NCBI RefSeq assembly: GCF_001513965.1
Contig: NZ_KQ948016.1
Location: 262,952 to 326,951 of the forward strand
DNA: 64,000 nt
Direction: 5' to 3'
DNA from: Streptomyces cellostaticus
GTDB taxonomy: Bacteria; Actinomycetota; Actinomycetes; Streptomycetales; Streptomycetaceae
A program made the position numbers and the translations under genes. Under the pieces are notes generated by a model. The model had not been told where the DNA came from, did not search any database, and worked only from the letters and a program-made list of their open reading frames with translations. Position 1 is the stretch's first letter; the number at the start of each line of letters is the position of its first letter. Positions 32,945-42,608 of this stretch are shown one piece after another.

Positions 32945-33877
32945 GTGAACGAACTGCCGCAGCAGCTGGTCAACGGCCTGCTCCTGGGATCCATGTACGG
33001 GCTGGTCGCCATCGGCTACACGATGGTCTATGGCATTGTCCAGCTCATCAACTTCGCCCACGGCGAGATCTTCATGACCGGCGCCTTCGGCGCCCTCACG
33101 GTCTACCTGTACGTGCTGCCCGACGGCACGTCCATGTGGGTCGCCCTGCCCCTCATGCTCGTCGGGGGCATCATCGTCGCCGTCCTGGTCGCCGTGGCAG
33201 CGGAACGGTTCGCCTACCGCCCGCTGCGCAACGCGCCCCGCCTGGCTCCCCTCATCACGGCCATCGGCCTCTCCCTCGCGCTGCAGCAGGCGGTCTGGGC
33301 CTGGTACCCCGACGCCAAGTCCGCCATCACCTTCCCGCAGATCGAGGGCGGCCCCTTCACCATCGGCAACGTCACGATCCAGACCGGTGACATCTTCCTG
33401 CTGGTCGCGGCCCCCATCAGCATGGCCGTCCTCGCGTACTTCGTCATGAAGACCCGTACCGGACGCGGCATGCAGGCCACCGCGCAGGACCCCGACACCG
33501 CCAAGCTCATGGGCATCAACACCGACCGCATCATCGTGGTCGCGTTCGCCCTCGGTGCCGCGTTCGCCGCCGTCGGCGGCGTCGCCGACGGCCTCAAGTA
33601 CGGCCAGATCGACTTCCGGATGGGCTTCATCCTCGGCCTGAAGGCCTTCACGGCGGCCGTCCTCGGCGGCATCGGCAACATCTACGGCGCCATGATCGGC
33701 GGCATCGCCCTCGGTGTCGCCGAGACCCTCGCCACCGCCTACATCGCCGACCTCCCCGGCATGGCGAAGTTCGGCACCCAGTCCTGGGCCGACGTCTGGG
33801 CCTTCGTACTCCTCATCCTCGTTCTGCTGTTCAGGCCGCAGGGTCTGCTCGGCGAGCGCGTCGCGGACAGGGCGTGA
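32945..33877 (+). CDS. livH: Branched-chain amino acid ABC transporter permease LivH
   Basis: A 310-residue permease with about eight membrane helices. Opening ELPQQLVNGLLLGSMYGLVA and YTMVYGIVQLINFAHGEIFM are the LivH signature; the cytoplasmic EAA-type loop is near TRTGRGMQATAQDPDTAKLMGI. Starts at GTG after CGGAGGA. It pairs with LivM to form the membrane channel. LivM starts inside its stop codon region. Confidence 0.95.
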   Translation: MNELPQQLVNGLLLGSMYGLVAIGYTMVYGIVQLINFAHGEIFMTGAFGALTVYLYVLPDGTSMWVALPLMLVGGIIVAVLVAVAAERFAYRPLRNAPRLAPLITAIGLSLALQQAVWAWYPDAKSAITFPQIEGGPFTIGNVTIQTGDIFLLVAAPISMAVLAYFVMKTRTGRGMQATAQDPDTAKLMGINTDRIIVVAFALGAAFAAVGGVADGLKYGQIDFRMGFILGLKAFTAAVLGGIGNIYGAMIGGIALGVAETLATAYIADLPGMAKFGTQSWADVWAFVLLILVLLFRPQGLLGERVADRA

Positions 33878-33882
33878 CACCG

Positions 33883-35709
33883 ATGACCACACAGACCACC
33901 TCATCCGAGATCCCCGACGCCCCGGCCGCGAAAACCCCGGCCGGCCTCATCGGGATCCCGTCGCACATCGGCCGTGCCCTCGCCACCGGGGGCGGCGTCC
34001 TCACCGTCCTGTCCACCTTCCTCGCCTGGACCTGGACCCAGGACTTCCCCGGCGACCTCACCGTCTACGGCTACCCGGGCGGCCTGCAGGTCCTGGTCCT
34101 CGTCGGCGGCGCGCTGACCACGCTGCTCGGCCTCGCCTCCTACGGTGTCAAGGGCCTGCGCTGGCTCGCCCCCGCCGGCGCCGACGCCGCGCTGAAGTTC
34201 GCGGCGCTCGCCACCTTCGCCACCGCCTGGTACACCGTCATAGCGATCAGCTACGAACTCGGCGGAATCGTCAACCTGGAACCCGGCGGCTACGTCGTCG
34301 CCGTCACCACCCTCGCGGCCTTCGCCGGCGCCCTCGCGCTGCCCTTCCAGCGGCCGGAACCCGACCCGGTCGACCCCGACGACACCGGCTGGGAGCAGTT
34401 CAAGCACAGCGCCGCCCGCAGCTGGGAGACCGTCAAGGCGGCCTTCTCCGCCGAGGCTCCGCGCCCCGTGGGCAAGCTGCCGGCCTACGCCGAGATCCTC
34501 GTCATCGTCGCCGTCATGGCGGTTGCCCTGACCGTCTTCACCTACGGCATCGGCACCGAGTACGACGAGCTCTTCATCGGCTTCCTGATCACCGCGGGCT
34601 TCGGCTTCGCCGCCCTCAACAAGTCCGGCCTCGTCGCCCACGCCTCCCAGATCACCAAGCGCCACCAGAACATCACCATCTGCGGCGCGTTCGTCACGGC
34701 GGCGCTGTTCCCGTTCACCCAGACCGACGACCAGTACGCGACGCTCGGCGTCTACATCCTGATCTTCGCCACCGTCGCCCTCGGCCTGAACATCGTCGTC
34801 GGCCTCGCCGGCCTCCTCGACCTCGGCTACGTCGCCTTCCTCGGTGTCGGCGCCTACGCCGCGGCCCTCGTCTCCGGCTCCCCCAGCTCGCCCTTCGGCG
34901 TGCACTTCCCGTTCTGGGCCGCCGCCCTGGTCGGCGCCGCCGCCTCGCTCGTCTTCGGTGTCCTCATCGGCGCCCCGACCCTGCGGCTGCGCGGCGACTA
35001 CCTCGCCATCGTCACGCTCGGCTTCGGTGAGATCTTCCGGATCACCGCCAACAACCTCGACGGCACCTCCGGACCCGACCTCACCAACGGCTCCAACGGC
35101 ATCTCGTCGATCCCGAACCTCAACATCCTCGGCTTCGACCTCGGCGCCCAGCACGACGTCGGCGGCTTCGCCATCGGCCGGTTCGCCAACTACTTCTTCC
35201 TGATGCTGGTCATCACCGCCGTCGTGGTCCTGGTCTTCCGGCGCAGCGGTGACTCCCGTATCGGCCGCGCCTGGGTCGCCATCCGTGAGGACGAGACCGC
35301 CGCGCTCGCCATGGGCATCAACGGCTTCCGGGTCAAGCTCATCGCCTTCGCCGTCGGCGCCTCGCTCGCCGGACTCGCCGGCACCGTCCAGGCGCACGTG
35401 ACCTACACCGTCACCCCCGAGCAGTACCTGTTCGCCGGCCCCATCCCGCCCAACTCCGCCTTCCTGCTCGCGGCGGTCGTCCTCGGCGGCATGGGCACCA
35501 TCGGCGGCCCGCTCATCGGCGCCTCGCTGCTCTTCCTGATCCCCAACAAGCTCCAGTTCCTCGGGAACTACCAGCTCTTCGCCTTCGGTGTCGCGCTCAT
35601 CCTGCTGATGCGCTTCCGGCCGGAGGGCCTCGTCCCCAACCGGCGCCGCCAACTCGAATTCCACGAAGAAGCCGCAGCGCCCGCAGTCCTCAGCAAGACA
35701 GGGGCCTGA
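33883..35709 (+). CDS. livM: Branched-chain amino acid ABC transporter permease LivM, extended N-terminus
   Basis: About 608 residues, longer than the 320-430 of most LivM proteins. The canonical permease occupies the C-terminal 330 residues or so: IFATVALGLNIVVGLAGLLD, LGYVAFLGVGAYAAALVSGS, LRLRGDYLAIVTLGFGEIFR and RIGRAWVAIREDETAALAMG. The first 260 residues hold extra membrane helices (VLTVLSTFLAWTWTQDFPGD, LQVLVLVGGALTTLLGLASY, IAVMAVALTVF-type) and a charged cytoplasmic loop. Start could be GTG at 33874, overlapping the livH stop, or ATG at 33883; I took the ATG. Confidence 0.92.
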   Translation: MTTQTTSSEIPDAPAAKTPAGLIGIPSHIGRALATGGGVLTVLSTFLAWTWTQDFPGDLTVYGYPGGLQVLVLVGGALTTLLGLASYGVKGLRWLAPAGADAALKFAALATFATAWYTVIAISYELGGIVNLEPGGYVVAVTTLAAFAGALALPFQRPEPDPVDPDDTGWEQFKHSAARSWETVKAAFSAEAPRPVGKLPAYAEILVIVAVMAVALTVFTYGIGTEYDELFIGFLITAGFGFAALNKSGLVAHASQITKRHQNITICGAFVTAALFPFTQTDDQYATLGVYILIFATVALGLNIVVGLAGLLDLGYVAFLGVGAYAAALVSGSPSSPFGVHFPFWAAALVGAAASLVFGVLIGAPTLRLRGDYLAIVTLGFGEIFRITANNLDGTSGPDLTNGSNGISSIPNLNILGFDLGAQHDVGGFAIGRFANYFFLMLVITAVVVLVFRRSGDSRIGRAWVAIREDETAALAMGINGFRVKLIAFAVGASLAGLAGTVQAHVTYTVTPEQYLFAGPIPPNSAFLLAAVVLGGMGTIGGPLIGASLLFLIPNKLQFLGNYQLFAFGVALILLMRFRPEGLVPNRRRQLEFHEEAAAPAVLSKTGA

Positions 35710-35714
35710 CCACG

Positions 35715-36614
35715 ATGACCACCGAGACCATCACCCGCGGCGAGACCGTCCTCGACGCACGCGGCGTCACCATGCGCTTCGGCGGCCTGACCGCCGTGCG
35801 CGGCGTCGACCTCACCGTCAACAGCGGCGAGATCGTCGGCCTCATCGGCCCCAACGGCGCGGGCAAGACCACCTTCTTCAACTGCCTGACCGGGCTGTAC
35901 ATCCCCACCGAGGGCGAAGTCCGCTACAAGGGCAACGTCCTGCCCGCCAAGTCCTTCAAGGTCACCGCGGCCGGCATCGCCCGCACTTTCCAGAACATCC
36001 GCCTGTTCGCCAACATGACGGTCCTGGAGAACGTCCTGGTCGGCCGGCACACCCGCACCAAGGAAGGCTTCTGGTCCGCGGTCCTGCGCGGTCCCGGCTT
36101 CCACAAGGCCGAGCGGGCCTCCCGCGAACGCGCCATGGAACTCCTGGAGTTCGTCGGCCTCGCGAACAAGGCCGACCACCTCTCCCGCAACCTTCCCTAC
36201 GGCGAGCAGCGCAAGCTGGAGATCGCGCGGGCGCTCGCCAGCGAACCGGGCCTGCTGCTCCTGGACGAGCCCACCGCCGGCATGAACCCGCAGGAGACGC
36301 GGGCCACCGAGGAACTCGTCTTCGCCATCCGCGACAAGGGCATCGCCGTCCTCGTCATCGAGCACGACATGCGGTTCATCTTCAACCTCTGCGACCGCGT
36401 CGCCGTCCTCGTCCAGGGCGAGAAGCTCGTCGAGGGCGACAGCGCCACCGTCCAGGGCGACGATCGCGTCGTCGCCGCCTACCTCGGCGAGCCCTTCGAG
36501 GACGCCCCCGGCGACGAGGAGGTCGCCGAAGTGGAAGCCGCCGAGGCCCAGGCCGCATCCGCGACGGACGCCGCGCCCGGCACGGACAACGCCGGCAAGG
36601 AGAACGACCGATGA
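35715..36614 (+). CDS. livG: Branched-chain amino acid ABC transporter ATPase LivG
   Basis: A 299-residue ABC ATPase. Walker A GLIGPNGAGKTTFFNCLTGL, signature NLPYGEQRKLEIARAL and Walker B EPGLLLLDEPTAGMNPQE are present, with the LivG-specific FQNIRLFANMTVLENVLVGR. A 35-residue acidic Glu/Ala-rich tail follows the domain. It powers transport together with LivF. It starts 5 bp after livM and overlaps livF by four bases. Confidence 0.95.
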   Translation: MTTETITRGETVLDARGVTMRFGGLTAVRGVDLTVNSGEIVGLIGPNGAGKTTFFNCLTGLYIPTEGEVRYKGNVLPAKSFKVTAAGIARTFQNIRLFANMTVLENVLVGRHTRTKEGFWSAVLRGPGFHKAERASRERAMELLEFVGLANKADHLSRNLPYGEQRKLEIARALASEPGLLLLDEPTAGMNPQETRATEELVFAIRDKGIAVLVIEHDMRFIFNLCDRVAVLVQGEKLVEGDSATVQGDDRVVAAYLGEPFEDAPGDEEVAEVEAAEAQAASATDAAPGTDNAGKENDR

Positions 36615-37327
36615 CCGCACTGCTCGAAGTCGAGGACCTCCGGGTCGCCTACGGCAAGATCGAAGCCGTCAAGGGCATCTCCTTCAAGGTCGAGGCGGGC
36701 GAGGTCGTCACGCTGATCGGCACCAACGGCGCCGGCAAGACGACGACCCTGCGCACGCTGTCGGGCCTGCTGAAGCCCGTCGGCGGCCAGATCAAGTTCA
36801 ACGGCAAGTCGCTGAAGAAGACACCCGCCCACGAGATCGTCCAGCTCGGCCTCGCCCACTCCCCCGAGGGGCGGCACATCTTCCCCCGCATGACCATCGA
36901 GGACAACCTGCGCCTCGGTGCCTTCCTGCGCAGCGACCGGTCCGGCATCGAGAAGGACATCCAGCGCGCCTACGACCTCTTCCCCATCCTCGGGGAGCGC
37001 AGGAAGCAGGCCGCCGGCACCCTCTCGGGCGGTGAGCAGCAGATGCTGGCGATGGGCAGGGCGCTGATGTCCCAGCCCAAGCTGCTGATGCTGGACGAGC
37101 CGTCCATGGGCCTGTCGCCGATCATGATGCAGAAGATCATGGCCACGATCGCCGAGCTGAAGTCCCAGGGCACGACGATCCTGCTGGTCGAGCAGAACGC
37201 CCAGGCGGCGCTCTCGCTCGCCGACCACGGTCATGTCATGGAGGTCGGCAACGTCGTCCTGTCCGGCACCGGCCAGGACCTGCTGCACGACGAGTCGGTA
37301 CGCAAGGCCTACCTCGGCGAGGACTGA
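36611..37327 (+). CDS. livF: Branched-chain amino acid ABC transporter ATPase LivF
   Basis: A 238-residue ABC ATPase: Walker A TLIGTNGAGKTTTLRTLSGL, signature TLSGGEQQMLAMGRALM, Walker B PKLLMLDEPSMGLSP and switch His in ILLVEQNAQAAL-type context. The segment GLAHSPEGRHIFPRMTIEDN is specific for LivF. It ends the liv operon and is followed by a strong bidirectional hairpin. Confidence 0.95.
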   Translation: MTALLEVEDLRVAYGKIEAVKGISFKVEAGEVVTLIGTNGAGKTTTLRTLSGLLKPVGGQIKFNGKSLKKTPAHEIVQLGLAHSPEGRHIFPRMTIEDNLRLGAFLRSDRSGIEKDIQRAYDLFPILGERRKQAAGTLSGGEQQMLAMGRALMSQPKLLMLDEPSMGLSPIMMQKIMATIAELKSQGTTILLVEQNAQAALSLADHGHVMEVGNVVLSGTGQDLLHDESVRKAYLGED

Positions 37328-37339
37328 CCGCCGGGGCGG

Positions 37340-37384
37340 ACGACGAGGCCCGCGCCCTCTTCTCCGGGGCGCGGGCCTCGTCGT
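37340..37384. terminator. Bidirectional terminator between livF and the response regulator gene
   Basis: ACGACGAGGCCCGCGCCC pairs perfectly with GGGCGCGGGCCTCGTCGT (18 bp, 9-base loop). It lies between two convergent genes and can serve both. Just right of it, GTTCAAGTGCGGC occurs twice in direct repeat, 21 bp apart. Confidence 0.92.
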
Positions 37385-37416
37385 TCAAGTGCGGCCGGTG
37401 CGTTCAAGTGCGGCGC

Positions 37417-38073
37417 TCAGCCCTTCTTCGCGGACTTCTTCTCCTCGTTGTCCGCGATGACGGCCACGGCGACCTCCTGCATCGACATCCGGCGGTCCAT
37501 GGAGGTCTTCTGGATCCAGCGGAACGCGGCGGGCTCGGTCAGCCCGTACTCGGTCTGCAGGATGGACTTCGCACGGTCGACCAGCTTGCGGGTCTCCAGC
37601 CGCTGGGTGAGGTCGGCGACCTCCTGCTCCAGTTGCTTCAGCTCGGTGAACCGGGAGACGGCCATCTCGATGGCCGGCACGACGTCGCTCTTGCTGAACG
37701 GCTTCACCAGGTAGGCCATGGCGCCCGCGTCCCGGGCCCGTTCCACCAGGTCACGCTGCGAGAAGGCGGTGAGCATCAGGACCGGGGCGATGGACTCCTC
37801 GGCGATCTTCTCGGCCGCGGAGATGCCGTCCAGCTTGGGCATCTTCACATCGAGGATCACCAGGTCCGGCTTGTGCTCCCGGGCCAGCTCCACGGCCTGC
37901 TCCCCGTCACCCGCCTCGCCGACGACGGTGTACCCCTCCTCCTCCAGCATCTCCTTCAGGTCGAGCCGGATCAGTGCCTCGTCCTCGGCGATGACGACAC
38001 GGGTCGTCAGCGGAGGCACGTGCGACTTGTCGTCGTCGGGCGCGTCTACGGGCTGGGGCGACTCGGCGGTCAC
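37417..38073 (-). CDS. ANTAR-domain response regulator (PdtaR type)
   Basis: A 218-residue regulator. The receiver domain (about residues 24-140) has the phospho-acceptor Asp in PDLVILDVKMPKLDG, acidic pair in VVIAEDEALIRLDL and Lys in YLVKPFSKSDV. An ANTAR RNA-binding domain follows (LKQLEQEVADLTQRLETRKLVDRAK and GLTEPAAFRWIQKTSMDRRMSM), ending in a Lys-rich tail. ANTAR proteins bind two-hairpin RNA antiterminators; in mycobacteria the PdtaS/PdtaR pair works this way. The cognate kinase is not in the window. It is divergent from the tRNA gene. Confidence 0.93.
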   Translation of the reverse strand: MTAESPQPVDAPDDDKSHVPPLTTRVVIAEDEALIRLDLKEMLEEEGYTVVGEAGDGEQAVELAREHKPDLVILDVKMPKLDGISAAEKIAEESIAPVLMLTAFSQRDLVERARDAGAMAYLVKPFSKSDVVPAIEMAVSRFTELKQLEQEVADLTQRLETRKLVDRAKSILQTEYGLTEPAAFRWIQKTSMDRRMSMQEVAVAVIADNEEKKSAKKG

Positions 38074-38174
38074 GGGGGCTCCTCGTTCAGGGGCAGGGGT
38101 GCTGCTTACAAGAGCCTACCTAGCTACGGTATGGTGGACGCGCGGAGGGTCGGGGGAAACCTTTGATTCTGCGA

Positions 38175-38249
38175 GCCCCGGTAGCCCAATTGGCAGCAGG
38201 CAACGGATTCAAAACCCGTACAGTGTCGGTTCGAGTCCGACTCGGGGCA
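38175..38249 (+). tRNA. tRNA with anticodon CAA (Leu by codon), short variable loop
   Basis: A 75-nt cloverleaf. Acceptor stem GCCCCGG/TCGGGGC has seven pairs with G-T at the inner end; discriminator A73; no encoded CCA. T arm GTCGG-TTCGAGT-CCGAC is perfect. Anticodon arm ACGGA-TTCAAAA-CCCGT has anticodon CAA and one A-C mismatch next to the loop. The D stem GCCC/AGGC has three pairs. The variable region is only five bases (ACAGT), while bacterial tRNA-Leu normally has a long class II arm. By anticodon it would read UUG (Leu), but the body is class I, so the charged amino acid is uncertain. A hairpin with T residues follows 34 bases on. Confidence 0.8.
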
Positions 38250-38283
38250 CTTTTCCTGGGATTCCAAGGTCAGCATTTCGCGC

Positions 38284-38309
38284 GGGCCCCTCGTGGTGAG
38301 GGGCCCTTT
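38284..38309 (+). terminator. Terminator after the tRNA gene
   Basis: GGGCCCCTC and GAGGGGCCC form a perfect 9-bp stem with a GTGGT loop, followed by TTT. It lies between the tRNA and the convergent pyruvate kinase gene and could act on both. Confidence 0.85.
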
Positions 38310-38338
38310 GCCGTTCCTCTTGCCGTTCCTCGGGGCCG

Positions 38339-39775
<1,437 letters not shown>

Positions 39776-39921
39776 GATTCGAGCCTAGGCCTTACCCGCC
39801 GGTAGAGAATCCGGGCTACGTGACTACTCAACAACCTTTGGGTGAAGGGCTATTGACAAGTGTTGAATTGTGCGGCGACCCGCTCCTATGAGCGATTCTT
39901 CTTCGGAGTTCCGCTGCCCGC

Positions 39922-40617
39922 TCAGATATGCGGGGGCAGCATCGTGAATTGCGCGCTGACCTGAGCGGTCACGCGCAGGCGTGAGGGTTCCAGATCGAGG
40001 GGTTCGGCCGCCTCGGTCATGTCGGCCATGCTCATGCGGCGGACGCCGCGCCCGAAGGCCGCGCCACCGGCCCGCGGGCGCTCGGCGCCGGTGTCGGCCA
40101 GTTCGATCAGGGCGGCGATCGAGGTGCCCAGGGCCTCGGCGTACTCCCGGGCCCGCTGGACCGCCTCGGCGACCGCCCGCCGCCGGGCCTCGGCATGCAC
40201 CGGCGAGCCGGGGCGCAGGGACCACCAGGGGCCGTCGACCCGGGTCAGCTCCAAGTCGGCGAGACGGGTGGTCAGTTCACCGAGGACGGTGAAGTCGGCG
40301 AACTCGGCGCCGAGGTGGACCCGGCCCTGGTAGCTGCGCACCCGCTCGCCCCGGCCGTGCTCGGTCAGTTCCGGGGTGATGGAGAAGGCGCCGGTGGACA
40401 GCTCCTCCACCGCGTCCCCGTAGGACTTCACGAGGTCGAGGACGGCGGCGTTGCGGCGGGTGAGGTCGTCGAGCGTGGAGCGCCGGTCGCGGCCGCGGGC
40501 GCTCACCGTCACGCCGATGCGGGCGACCTCGGGCTCGACCTCGAGTTCGGCCTCACCGCGGACCACGAGGAGGGGAGCGTCGGGGGTGCCGTACGGGAAG
40601 GTGGCCGCAGAGGTCAT
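39922..40617 (-). CDS. SIMPL-domain protein (DUF541)
   Basis: A 231-residue protein with the SIMPL core: PLLVVRGEAELEVEPEVARI, the central VDGPWWSLRPGSPVHAEARRRAVAEAVQRAREYAEALG-type helix (about residues 135-175) and the C-terminal LRVTAQVSAQFTM strand. Members resemble the signalling partner of mouse pelle-like kinase and bacterial BP26; function is unclear. There is no signal peptide, so it should be cytoplasmic. The open frame extends upstream of the ATG at 40617, but the extra residues are unlike the family. Confidence 0.82.
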   Translation of the reverse strand: MTSAATFPYGTPDAPLLVVRGEAELEVEPEVARIGVTVSARGRDRRSTLDDLTRRNAAVLDLVKSYGDAVEELSTGAFSITPELTEHGRGERVRSYQGRVHLGAEFADFTVLGELTTRLADLELTRVDGPWWSLRPGSPVHAEARRRAVAEAVQRAREYAEALGTSIAALIELADTGAERPRAGGAAFGRGVRRMSMADMTEAAEPLDLEPSRLRVTAQVSAQFTMLPPHI

Positions 40618-40766
40618 ACGCCCCACTCTGTCACGCGCTTCCCGCTTCGGCGGCCGGAGTTCACACGACAGGTCACCGGATCGCAACCTCCTGGACCTGT
40701 TGCCGTACGTCATGCGCAGGTCAGAATCTACGCGCGTCGTTGACCATTCCCCGAGGAGATCGAGAG

Positions 40767-42572
40767 ATGCCGTTGAACCGCCGGAAGTTCCTGAAGAAGT
40801 CCGCCGCGACCGGGGCGGGAGTGGCGATCGCCGGTGCGGCGGCGGCTCCGGCGGCCGAGGCGGCGCCTGCCGCGAAGCCCGCCGGGCACGTGAAGCGGTA
40901 CTCCCTCACCGTCATGGGCACCACCGACCTGCACGGCCACGTCTTCAACTGGGACTACTTCAAGGACGCGGAGTACGCCGACAAGGCGGGCAACGCGATG
41001 GGCCTGGCCCGGATCTCGACCCTGGTCGACCAGGTCCGCGAGGAGAAGGGCCACTGCAACACCCTGCTGCTGGACGCCGGCGACACGATCCAGGGCACCC
41101 CGCTGACGTACTACTACGCCAAGGTCGACCCGATCACCGCCAAGGGCGGCCCGGTGCACCCGATGGCGCAGGCGATGAACGCGATCGGGTACGACGCGGC
41201 GGCGCTCGGCAACCACGAGTTCAACTACGGCATCGAGACGCTGCGCACGTTCGAGGACCAGCTGGACTTCCCGCTGCTCGGTGCCAACGCGGTCGACGCG
41301 AAGACGCTGAAGCCGGCGTTCCCGCCGTACTTCATGAAGAAGTTCCACGTGCCGGGCGCCCCGCCGGTCAAGGTCGCCGTGCTCGGCCTGACCAACCCGG
41401 GCATCGCGATCTGGGACAAGGCCTCTGTGCAGGGCAGGCTGGCGTTCGAGGGTCTGGAGGAGCAGGCCGCGAAGTGGGTGCCGAAGCTGAGGTCGCTGGG
41501 CGCGGACGTGGTCGTCGTCTCGGCGCACTCGGGTACGTCGGGCACGTCGTCGTACGGCGACCAGGTGCCCTACGTGGAGAACGCGGCCGCCGACGTCGCC
41601 CGGCAGGTGCCCGGCATCGACGCGATCCTGGTCGGCCACGCGCACGTGGAGATCCCGGAGCTGAAGGTCACCAACGAGCAGACGGGCCGGACGGTCGTCC
41701 TGTCGGAGCCGCTGTGCTACGCCGAACGGCTGACCCTCTTCGACATCGAGCTGGTGTTCAGCAAGGGCAGGTGGGCGGTGGAGTCGGTCTCCGCCTCGCT
41801 GCGCAACTCCAACACGGTCGCCGACGACCCGAAGATCACCAAGCTGCTCGAGGACGAGCACGCGAAGGTCGTCGCGTACGTCAACCAGGTGGTGGGCCGG
41901 GCGACCGAGCCCCTGACGACCGTCGAGGCCCGCTACAAGGACGCCCCGATCATCGACCTGATCACCAAGGTCCAGGAGGACGTGGTCAAGGCCGCGCTGG
42001 CGGGCACCGCGTACGCCTCGCTGCCGGTGATCGCACAGGCCTCGCCCTTCTCCCGGACCTCCGAGATCCCGGCCGGCGAGGTGACCATCCGGGACCTGTC
42101 GAGCCTGTACGTGTACGACAACACGCTGGTCGCCAAACTGCTGACGGGCGCGCAGGTGCGGGCGTACCTGGAGTACTCGGCGCAGTACTACGTCCAGACG
42201 GCAGCCGACGCCGCCGTCGACCTGGAGAAGCTGACGAACGCGGGCGGCCGTCCGGACTACAACTACGACTACGTCTCGGGCCTGGCGTACGACATCGACA
42301 TCGCCCAGCCGGCCGGGTCGCGGATCAAGAACCTCACCTTCGGCGGTGCCGCGCTGGACGACGCCCAGCAGTTCGTGTTCGCGGTGAACAACTACCGCGC
42401 CAACGGCGGCGGCGCCTTCCCGCACGTCGCCTCGGCCAAGGAACTGTGGTCGGAGTCGACGGAGATCCGCACCCGGATCGCGGAGTGGGTCACCGCCAAG
42501 GGCGTCCTGGACCCGAAGGACTTCGCGTCCGCGGACTGGAAGCTGACGCGGAACGGCACTCCGGTCTTCTAG
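40767..42572 (+). CDS. Tat-exported bifunctional metallophosphatase/5'-nucleotidase
   Basis: A 601-residue secreted enzyme. The signal is of the Tat type: LNRRKFLKKSAATGAGVAIA with twin Arg, then Ala-rich to about residue 42. The metallophosphatase domain has the metal ligands in TVMGTTDLHGHVFNWDYF, LLLDAGDTIQGTPL, ALGNHEFNYGIETLRT, VVVSAHSGT and VGHAHVEIPE. The C-terminal 5'-nucleotidase domain binds substrate around NYDYVSGLAYDIDIAQPAGS and NNYRANGGGAFPH. It releases nucleosides and phosphate outside the cell from nucleotides. GAGGAG lies 8 bases before the ATG. Confidence 0.94.
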   Translation: MPLNRRKFLKKSAATGAGVAIAGAAAAPAAEAAPAAKPAGHVKRYSLTVMGTTDLHGHVFNWDYFKDAEYADKAGNAMGLARISTLVDQVREEKGHCNTLLLDAGDTIQGTPLTYYYAKVDPITAKGGPVHPMAQAMNAIGYDAAALGNHEFNYGIETLRTFEDQLDFPLLGANAVDAKTLKPAFPPYFMKKFHVPGAPPVKVAVLGLTNPGIAIWDKASVQGRLAFEGLEEQAAKWVPKLRSLGADVVVVSAHSGTSGTSSYGDQVPYVENAAADVARQVPGIDAILVGHAHVEIPELKVTNEQTGRTVVLSEPLCYAERLTLFDIELVFSKGRWAVESVSASLRNSNTVADDPKITKLLEDEHAKVVAYVNQVVGRATEPLTTVEARYKDAPIIDLITKVQEDVVKAALAGTAYASLPVIAQASPFSRTSEIPAGEVTIRDLSSLYVYDNTLVAKLLTGAQVRAYLEYSAQYYVQTAADAAVDLEKLTNAGGRPDYNYDYVSGLAYDIDIAQPAGSRIKNLTFGGAALDDAQQFVFAVNNYRANGGGAFPHVASAKELWSESTEIRTRIAEWVTAKGVLDPKDFASADWKLTRNGTPVF

Positions 42573-42608
42573 CCGCCGTCGGGGGGCTCGTTTCCGGCCT
42601 GGCTCCGC

